A DNA stretch of 17,257 nucleotides from CAYUNT01 sp964446285 (GTDB lineage Bacteria; Sumerlaeota; Sumerlaeia; SLMS01; CAYUNT01): positions 1-17,257 of the forward strand of contig CAYUNT010000094.1 in the NCBI GenBank assembly GCA_964446285.1. Direction: 5' to 3'. The notes under the pieces were generated by a model that made no database searches, was not told where the DNA came from, and worked only from the letters and a program-made list of their open reading frames with translations. Of the stretch, positions 12,552 to 17,257 are shown piece after piece (within the stretch, counting starts at the first letter, position 1; each line of letters opens with the position of its first letter). Made by a program: the position numbers and the translations under genes.

Positions 12552-14156
12552 TCAGGAAGGAGAGGGCAAACCAGGCGAGGAATCAGGCATGGAAGACTCC
12601 GGTATAGAATCCAGCATTTCGCTCTGGCGTTGCATATAGCGGCAAAATGCATCGACTACATGAGGATCGAACTGGGTTCCGCTGGCGGCGCGGAGTTTTT
12701 CAATCGCCTCCGAGTAAGGCATCGGAACGTTGTAGGTTCGCTTGGTCGTCATGGCGTCAAAGGCGTCGGCCACGCAAATAATTCGCGCCTCGATGGCGAT
12801 TTTTTCGCCGATCAGGCCATCGGGATAGCCCTTGCCGTCCCAGCGTTCATGGTGATTGCGAATGGCCGGAAGCACAGGCGCCAGATAGGTGATTGGACTG
12901 ACTATTTTCTCTCCAGTTACGACATGGTGCTTGATCTGCTGGAATTCCGTATCGCTCAGGCGTTCGGTCTTCTGGATAATCATATCCTTTGTGCCGATTT
13001 TTCCAATGTCATGGAGTTCGGCGGCCACGCGGAGCATTTCGATCCGTTCGGGCGGGAGTTGGAGTTCTCCCGCAATGGCCACGGCATATTGCGCCACTCG
13101 CTGGCTGTGGCCGCGGGTGTATTCGTCCTTGGCTTCGATGGCGGTCACCAGCGCGAGGAGGGTTTGCTGATAGGACTTCTGAACGGTATAAAGCAGCCGC
13201 GCGTTATCGATGGCGATGGCCGCCTGCGTGGCAAAAACGGCCAGCAATTCCGCATCGTTCTCGGAGTAGTTGCCCGATTGCTGGCGGTTATCCACATAAA
13301 AAACCCCGAGCACGCGCTCGCCCAGAACCAGCGGGGCGCACATGATGGACTTGATCGAAAGCCCGACAACGGACTCGGACTGCGAAAATCTTATGTCGCT
13401 GGCTGCATTGTTGGCCACGAGCGTCACGCGTTCCTTGAGCGCCCTGTGGAACACGGCGTGGGGAATCAAGACAGGCGCCTGGCTGTCGCTCAGCGCATTG
13501 GCCACCAACTTGGGCTGGTATTCGCCCGCTTCCTCATCCCAGAGAAGAAAGACCAGGTTTTCCGCCTGATCGAAAATGTCGAACAAGAGAAGCTTCATCT
13601 CTTGATAAAGCTGCTCAAGCGGCATGAGCGAGGAAATGCGCTTGGACATTTTGTAAAGGCATTCCAGGCTCCGCATCATGCGCTGCATGCGCCCGGCGTC
13701 CGGAACCCTCTCGGTGGCCAGGTCGCCCGTGGTGAGCCGCTCGCCGAGAGTGGTTTGGCGGAAGGAACTGAATGCGGACTCGAATCTTTTCGCGGCGGTT
13801 TCGGGCTTCACCACGCTGGTGACCATGCTCTGCCCGGATGCAAATTGAACTGTGGGATGCCTGGTTTGGATGACGAGTTTCAGTTCGTTCCCGCCAACAA
13901 TCAAATGGTCGTCGGGATCCACAGGATAGGCGGTTTCCGCTTTCAACCGCCGGTTATTCAAATAGGTTCCATTCGTGGAATTGTTGTCGATGCAGGTGAG
14001 TTGGCTGCCTTCGCGAATCAAATAGCAATGAACACGCGAAACCTTCGGATCGTTTAGGGCAATATCCGCTCCTGTATCTCGGCCGATGCTTAAGCGCCCC
14101 TGCGGGATTTGTATTTCCTGTCCGGCTTTAGAGCCTTTCAGACCAAGAAGATACAC
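12552..14156 (-). CDS. FHA-GAF-HD-GYP signalling protein, probable cyclic-di-GMP phosphodiesterase
   Basis: A 534-residue soluble protein with three parts. An N-terminal FHA domain (1-98) has GRDTGADIAL (25-34), SRVHC (40-44) and STNGTYLN (60-67), the phosphothreonine-binding loops. A GAF-like sensor domain spans about 165-325. A C-terminal HD-GYP domain spans about 330-510 and carries the full set: GHSQRV (349-354), HDIGKIG (382-388), HHVVTGEKI (410-418), HHERWDGKGYPDGL (435-448) and CVADAFDAMT (461-470). HD-GYP proteins break down cyclic di-GMP. The FHA part suggests control by a Ser/Thr kinase not present in the window. The start codon is GTG, supported by AAGGA (14166-14170) 9 nt upstream. 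There are no membrane segments. A Ser/Pro tail follows the last domain. Confidence 0.94.
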   Translation of the reverse strand: MYLLGLKGSKAGQEIQIPQGRLSIGRDTGADIALNDPKVSRVHCYLIREGSQLTCIDNNSTNGTYLNNRRLKAETAYPVDPDDHLIVGGNELKLVIQTRHPTVQFASGQSMVTSVVKPETAAKRFESAFSSFRQTTLGERLTTGDLATERVPDAGRMQRMMRSLECLYKMSKRISSLMPLEQLYQEMKLLLFDIFDQAENLVFLLWDEEAGEYQPKLVANALSDSQAPVLIPHAVFHRALKERVTLVANNAASDIRFSQSESVVGLSIKSIMCAPLVLGERVLGVFYVDNRQQSGNYSENDAELLAVFATQAAIAIDNARLLYTVQKSYQQTLLALVTAIEAKDEYTRGHSQRVAQYAVAIAGELQLPPERIEMLRVAAELHDIGKIGTKDMIIQKTERLSDTEFQQIKHHVVTGEKIVSPITYLAPVLPAIRNHHERWDGKGYPDGLIGEKIAIEARIICVADAFDAMTTKRTYNVPMPYSEAIEKLRAASGTQFDPHVVDAFCRYMQRQSEMLDSIPESSMPDSSPGLPSPS

Positions 14157-14658
14157 GGTAGTTGATCCTTTTTTCGCGCCATAAAAAATGCAGCAAAGGC
14201 GGAAGGCGAGCCGCCAATGTTTATCAGATGTTGTTTAGGCAGAAAGCCGCGCAATGTCAAGCGAACCACGAAATGGGAGATGCTGGCCGGGGGCATCTTG
14301 GTGCTATCGGCGAGGCTGCGGAAAATGAATATCGTGGATTCGCAGTTTGCCGAGCCATGTGAGGAGACGAACACCATGCATATCCTGCAACGCCATTCAA
14401 ACAGAGAGGATTTACGAAATTGTTCTGGCTCCAAAAGAGCTTGGCTTTCTTCCTTGGCTGGCAGGGATGGGATGTTATATCAAATTGGATGCTGTTGCGT
14501 GCCGCAGGCATTGAGCAGCAGAAAACAGCCAGCCAAAGTGTTGGGAATTCCATACCGTGGCTGCGATTGGCTAGATAAGGGCTGGGCGATATAACCTCAG
14601 CGCTCCAGGGTGCATGTCTTACATGGGAAACTGCAATTTCTTTCGTGCAAGATTCCAA
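14157..14658. other. divergent intergenic region between HD-GYP and TPR genes
   Basis: About 500 nt with no gene I can support. A 98-codon minus-strand frame (14138-14434) and a 125-codon plus-strand frame (14217-14594) have no recognisable domain. The region contains a 9-bp inverted repeat, TTGGCTGGC at 14454-14462 and GCCAGCCAA at 14528-14536, with a 65-nt spacer. It also has a good promoter candidate at 14567-14595 and the GTG start and ribosome site of the HD-GYP gene at its left end. A structured leader or small RNA is conceivable but unproven. Confidence 0.5.
14567..14595 (+). promoter_or_regulatory. sigma70-like promoter candidate for the TPR lipoprotein gene
   Basis: TTGGCT (14567-14572), a 17-nt spacer and TATAAC (14590-14595) match the -35/-10 consensus at 4 and 5 of 6 positions. 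Transcription would start near 14602, just before the TPR gene. Confidence 0.4.
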
Positions 14659-16098
14659 ATGCGCAAAAGGAATCCGCACGCATGGCCGCTTTGGAGCATG
14701 GCATGGGCCTGTTTCATGTTCCTGTTTGCGCTGCCCGGCTGTTTTCTCGATCCGGGAATCCATCGCGAGCAGGTGCGGCGGCAGGCGCTGGACCTCTATG
14801 CGCAAGGCGAGGAACTGGAACGAAAGGGTGAATACGCACAGGCTCTCGATTGTTTCTTGAAGTCCATCGACGTTTCGCCGCGTCCGGCCTCCTTTTATCA
14901 TGCCGGGCGATGCCATGCGCGTCTGGGACACTCGCGCGAGGCTTTGGATTATTTCGACCGCGCGCTTGCCATTGCTCCGGATTATGATTTGGCGCGCGCC
15001 GAGCGCGATCTTGTGGCCCGCCAGATGGAGGCTGCCTCCGCGTCCACGCCGACATCCGCGTCCGCGCCGACCGCTTCGCCTGTCCCGACTTCTGCCGCAA
15101 ATGCCTCGGCGGCCGCGCCAGTCTCCAATCCGCCCGCCACCCCCACCCCATCCACCGATGCAAATGGGCAATCGCGTGGTTACGCGCCCCCGGATCAAAA
15201 GCCCAAAGACAATAAAAATGATTCACGGAGTTATCGCCTGGCGATCTTTCCCGAACTCGCGCAAGCCGAGGCATCCATAAACCCTTCATCTGCTTCTTCT
15301 GCGCCATCTTCCGCGCCAAACGCTTTGCCGTCGGCTGCTGCTGCGCCGAAGGAACCGGCGGATTTGACCGCCTTTGCGCTGCCCCTCGCGACGCCTGCTC
15401 CCGCATCTGTATCTGCGCCAGTTGCTCCACGCACATCCGGCGCACCCGCCAGGGCGGCGGCCGCATCCGTGGCAGGCGGCGCTTCTCCGCTGGTTGCCTT
15501 CCCGCCCGACAGGCGCACGCAAATCGAATTGGCTGAAGAGGGCGAGCGGCTCGAGCAGGCAGCCTATTACCTGGAGCGCGAAGTAGCTGCTCATCCCAAA
15601 GACTGGCGCCTGCGGCTGCGCCTTGCCCGGTTGCTCACACGGCTTGGACGCCTGAACCGCGCTGAAGCCGAACTGCGCAAGGCGGCGGAAATTGCTCCGG
15701 AACACGCCGAAATCTGGCACGAATGGGGCGGATTCTATATCAGCCAATCCGAATGGATCGAGGCCGAGCGCTGCTATCGCGAATGCCTGCGTCTGGACCC
15801 TGCCCATCTGAACGCCCGCAACAACCTCGGCGTAATTCTGGTTCAGCGCGGCGACTGGGAAGAAGCCTATCGCGAATTCCGCCGCCTCGCCACGGAGCAT
15901 CCTGATTTCCCAAGCGCCTATCTCAATCTGGCTATCATTGATGTTCGCTATCTCGGGCGGATCGACGAAGCTATTTCACATTGCGAGCAATACCTGCACC
16001 TTGGCGGGGCACGCTCGGCGGAAGTCCGGCGCTGGCGCCAGGAGTTGCTCCGCCGCCGTGGCGATCAGGACCTGCTTCTTGCGCCGCAAGTCAACTAA
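14659..16098 (+). CDS. TPR-repeat lipoprotein with Ala/Ser/Pro-rich linker
   Basis: From ATG 14659 the protein has 479 residues with a lipoprotein signal: basic MRKR start, a hydrophobic stretch and the lipobox ALPGC with Cys28 as the lipidated residue. A first TPR block follows at about 40-115 (ALDLYAQGEELERKGEYAQALDCF, then SFYHAGRCHARLGHSREALDYFDRALAIAPDY). Next is a low-complexity Ala/Ser/Pro/Thr linker of roughly 170 residues (about 125-300). A second block of about four TPRs (305-460) includes LLTRLGRLNRAEAELRKAAEIAPEH and NARNNLGVILVQRGDWEEAYREF. The layout suggests a membrane-tethered scaffold with two interaction modules; partners unknown. An upstream ATG at 14614 extends the N terminus by 15 residues and has AGGG close by. 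It would make the lipoprotein signal unusually long, so I prefer 14659. Confidence 0.85.
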   Translation: MRKRNPHAWPLWSMAWACFMFLFALPGCFLDPGIHREQVRRQALDLYAQGEELERKGEYAQALDCFLKSIDVSPRPASFYHAGRCHARLGHSREALDYFDRALAIAPDYDLARAERDLVARQMEAASASTPTSASAPTASPVPTSAANASAAAPVSNPPATPTPSTDANGQSRGYAPPDQKPKDNKNDSRSYRLAIFPELAQAEASINPSSASSAPSSAPNALPSAAAAPKEPADLTAFALPLATPAPASVSAPVAPRTSGAPARAAAASVAGGASPLVAFPPDRRTQIELAEEGERLEQAAYYLEREVAAHPKDWRLRLRLARLLTRLGRLNRAEAELRKAAEIAPEHAEIWHEWGGFYISQSEWIEAERCYRECLRLDPAHLNARNNLGVILVQRGDWEEAYREFRRLATEHPDFPSAYLNLAIIDVRYLGRIDEAISHCEQYLHLGGARSAEVRRWRQELLRRRGDQDLLLAPQVN

Positions 16099-16127
16099 AC
16101 ACCCAAACGAGAGGATTGGAAAACGCT

Positions 16128-17195
16128 ATGAACCTGCCACTTCGCATCACTCGAAAGCCGGATTTTGGGCGGCTTCGCAAGGCTCTTCTCAGCCAGGGCG
16201 AACCCGATTGCGTTCCCTTTATCGAATTGGGAATTCACCCGATCATCAAGGATGCGATTCTTGGGCGTCCCTGCCGGTCGGTGGCGGATGAAATCGCGTT
16301 TTCCCGTGCTACAGGATACGATTATGTTAAAATCCAGCCAATGATTGCGCTGAGTCCGCCGCGCGATTCCTACGAGGCCGACCCGCAAGTTACGCAAACC
16401 GTGGCGGGAGTGCAGCGCCGCTGGGCCAGCGAACACAAGGGAATCATCAGTAGTTGGGAGGATTTCGAGCGCCATCCCTGGCCCAAGCCAGAGGAAGTCA
16501 ACTATTCGCGCCTCGAAGAAGCCTGCCGCATTCTGCCTGACGACATGGGAATCATCGGCCAATACGGGGATATTTACACGTTCATTTGGGAGGCGTTCGG
16601 ATTCGAGAATTTCGCGATGAAACTTTACGAGGACCCGGACCTGGTGGCGGCGATGTTCGACAAAGTGGGCGGACTTATCTACGGCCTGTTTGAAACCATG
16701 AGTTCGATGGACCGCGTTCAGGCGCTCTGGTATTCGGATGACCTCGCTTACACGGGCGGGCCGATGATCGATCCGCAGTTTTACCGCGACCTGCTTTTCC
16801 CGTGGGTGCGGCGCATGGGCGATCTATGCAAGAAACGCAATATGCCGTTTTTGTATCATAGCGACGGCGTATTGTGGGATGTAATTCCGGACCTGATGGA
16901 ATGCGGCGTCACGGCGCTTCACCCGATCGAACCCAAATCGATGGACGTCGGCGAAGTGAAGGAACGGTTCAAGGGGCGGCTGGCGTTGTGTGGCAGCGTC
17001 GAACTCGATTTGCTTTGCCGCGGCTCGCGCGAAGAGGTGGCGGAAATGACCAAAGACCGCCTGCGCCGCGCCGCCCCGGGCGGCGGGTATTGCCTCGGAT
17101 CGAGCAATTCCGTCCCCGAATACGCCAGCGTGGAGAATTACGCCGTGATGCTCGAAACGGGCGACCGCTATGGCGCCTATCCGATTTCCGTATAG
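16128..17195 (+). CDS. uroporphyrinogen decarboxylase (UroD/MtaA)-superfamily protein
   Basis: A 355-residue TIM-barrel protein of the superfamily that holds heme-pathway UroD and the corrinoid/CoM methyltransferases MtaA and CmuA. Landmarks are the N-terminal DFGRLRKALLSQGEPDCVPF (12-31), SDDLAYTGGPMIDPQFYRDLLFPW (203-226), LYHSDGVLWDVIPDLMECGV (242-261), ALHPIEP (263-269) and LGSSNSVPEYASVENY (323-338). In MtaA-type enzymes the position of HSDG is an HxC zinc motif; here Ser245-Asp246 replace it, so thiol methyl transfer of the MtaA kind is doubtful. True UroD is also unlikely given how far the N terminus departs. Substrate unknown. GAGAGGA at 16109-16115 lies 12 nt before the ATG. It is 29 nt after the TPR gene, so probably co-transcribed. 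Confidence 0.88.
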   Translation: MNLPLRITRKPDFGRLRKALLSQGEPDCVPFIELGIHPIIKDAILGRPCRSVADEIAFSRATGYDYVKIQPMIALSPPRDSYEADPQVTQTVAGVQRRWASEHKGIISSWEDFERHPWPKPEEVNYSRLEEACRILPDDMGIIGQYGDIYTFIWEAFGFENFAMKLYEDPDLVAAMFDKVGGLIYGLFETMSSMDRVQALWYSDDLAYTGGPMIDPQFYRDLLFPWVRRMGDLCKKRNMPFLYHSDGVLWDVIPDLMECGVTALHPIEPKSMDVGEVKERFKGRLALCGSVELDLLCRGSREEVAEMTKDRLRRAAPGGGYCLGSSNSVPEYASVENYAVMLETGDRYGAYPISV

Positions 17196-17218
17196 GGATT
17201 CGAGTTGGGCGGGAGGAT

Positions 17219-17234
17219 GCCCTGACGGGCTTTT
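17219..17234 (+). terminator. possible intrinsic terminator after the UroD-like gene
   Basis: GCCC-TGAC-GGGC followed by TTTT, 23 nt after the UroD-like stop codon. The stem is short (4 GC pairs) but the position fits the end of the TPR/UroD unit. Confidence 0.45.
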
Positions 17235-17257
17235 CCCCCTTCCCCCCGGCGCCCCTC

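Noticed and set aside
12495..14057. 520-codon plus-strand frame opposite the HD-GYP gene
   Set aside because: Mirror of an undoubted FHA-GAF-HD-GYP gene; no motif on the plus strand.
14138..14434. 98-codon minus-strand frame upstream of the HD-GYP gene
   Set aside because: No domain, overlaps the ribosome site and start of the HD-GYP gene in another frame, and its composition is not coding-like.

Overview
The window reads as a chromosomal piece of a Gram-negative (diderm), fairly GC-rich bacterium that makes lipid A. It carries genes for LpxC, FabZ, LpxI and a Skp/OmpH-type periplasmic chaperone. GRDVQAT/GQDAHAT-type palindromic repeats inside lpxC, a GspG-like prepilin, a UroD-like methyltransferase homologue and paired thymidylate-kinase-like genes fit an uncultivated PVC-neighbourhood lineage (Sumerlaeota, Hydrogenedentes, Lentisphaerae or Verrucomicrobia type). 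That placement is inference; there is no rRNA or other taxonomic marker. No tRNA, rRNA, CRISPR array, transposase or phage gene was seen.

Left block, minus strand (4714 down to 150): skp/ompH -> lpxC -> fabZ -> lpxI -> ABC-type ATPase. This is an envelope operon. Skp escorts outer-membrane proteins, LpxC and LpxI are lipid A steps, and FabZ feeds hydroxyacyl chains. lpxC and fabZ overlap. lpxC carries an in-frame array of three palindromic repeat units that adds about 58 residues without disturbing the catalytic residues. The ATPase has no permease in the window.

Middle block, plus strand (5084 to 10474): an HD-like domain fused to a CHAD domain, a Ppx/GppA phosphatase with its own C-terminal HD domain, two tandem paralogous thymidylate-kinase-like proteins, then a type II secretion/type IV pilin-like protein. 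The Ppx/kinase 1 and kinase 1/kinase 2 junctions both overlap by exactly 17 nt, with a strong Shine-Dalgarno inside the upstream gene. The second kinase has Arg in place of the Walker A Lys, and neither kinase has the REPGG motif of true dTMP kinases. I regard this as the best candidate for an undescribed module: a polyphosphate-binding/hydrolysing pair coupled to an asymmetric pair of P-loop kinases.

Right block: a convergent gene-free stretch (10475-10837) holds a 53-bp repeat whose other copy is at the extreme left end of the window. Then come, on the minus strand, a GT-B glycosyltransferase and an FHA-GAF-HD-GYP signalling protein (likely cyclic-di-GMP phosphodiesterase). After a divergent 0.5-kb intergenic region, a TPR lipoprotein and a UroD/MtaA-superfamily protein lie on the plus strand, followed by a possible terminator at the right edge.
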